A program made the position numbers and the translations under genes. This document shows positions 63,970-64,000 of a stretch of 64,000 nucleotides of DNA, one piece after another; the stretch's first letter is position 1; the number at the start of each line of letters is the position of its first letter. The notes under the pieces are model-generated. The model made no database searches, was not told where the DNA came from, and saw only the letters and a list, made by a program, of their open reading frames with translations. Source of the DNA: Psococerastis gibbosa (lineage: Eukaryota > Arthropoda > Insecta > Psocodea > Psocidae); NCBI GenBank assembly GCA_963971405.1, contig OZ020486.1, positions 2,232,001 through 2,296,000 on the forward strand. Direction: 5' to 3'.

Positions 63970-64000
63970 GTAAGAGTTGAAAGGGTTGGCTGTTGGGTGA

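Overview
The window is eukaryotic nuclear DNA from an animal. It is AT-rich, its genes have many introns with GT-AG splice sites, and it is dense in mobile elements. A syntrophin gene, Penelope-like elements, RTE- and Jockey/I-type LINEs, tRNA-derived SINEs, mariner, pogo, PIF/Harbinger-like and hAT-like elements together suggest an invertebrate, most likely an arthropod (a crustacean or a hemimetabolous insect). The species cannot be fixed from sequence alone.

Three host genes are supported, all on the + strand. (1) About 4.84-24.2 kb: an unrecognised, probably nuclear protein of about 843 aa. It has eleven exons whose splice phases all agree, including a 30-nt microexon. The N-terminal part is basic/acidic, and the C-terminus is a tandem array of ten C2H2 zinc fingers built from a nearly uniform 93-bp unit. 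(2) 38.6-47.2 kb: a complete gamma-syntrophin-type gene with nine coding exons and about 476 aa (split PH, PDZ, second PH, syntrophin-unique domain). (3) 61.8-64 kb: the start of an unidentified gene. It has a CpG-rich promoter/5' leader, a donor at 62181, and a coding exon at 63776-63969 that begins with ATG directly after the acceptor and runs toward the window edge.

Almost everything else is repeats, many nested. Notable ones are a minus-strand LINE at 1.65-4.68 kb; an RTE-like LINE cut into a dispersed repeat at 9.1-11.05 kb; a LINE inside a LINE at 16.9-18.5 kb; a hAT-like element with an 8-bp target duplication inside a Penelope-like element at 18.5-20 kb; a palindromic deleted mariner at 21.9-22.7 kb; a 1.3-kb imperfect long inverted repeat at 31.8-33.1 kb; a deleted pogo/Tigger at 41.5-42.1 kb; and a perfectly spaced 148-bp tandem duplication at 48.6-48.9 kb. 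One unclassified dispersed repeat of 750-900 bp, called here R1, is present in at least seven copies. It begins GCTTTCCAATTTATACG and ends CGGACCGGTTCTT.

The most informative observations are evolutionary. The zinc-finger array is cut short by a nonsense change that is also present in both copies of a SINE target duplication, so the stop predates the SINE. The last two syntrophin exons each have a decayed partial copy just upstream. No bacterial-type operon, CRISPR array, rRNA gene or convincing functional tRNA gene was seen.
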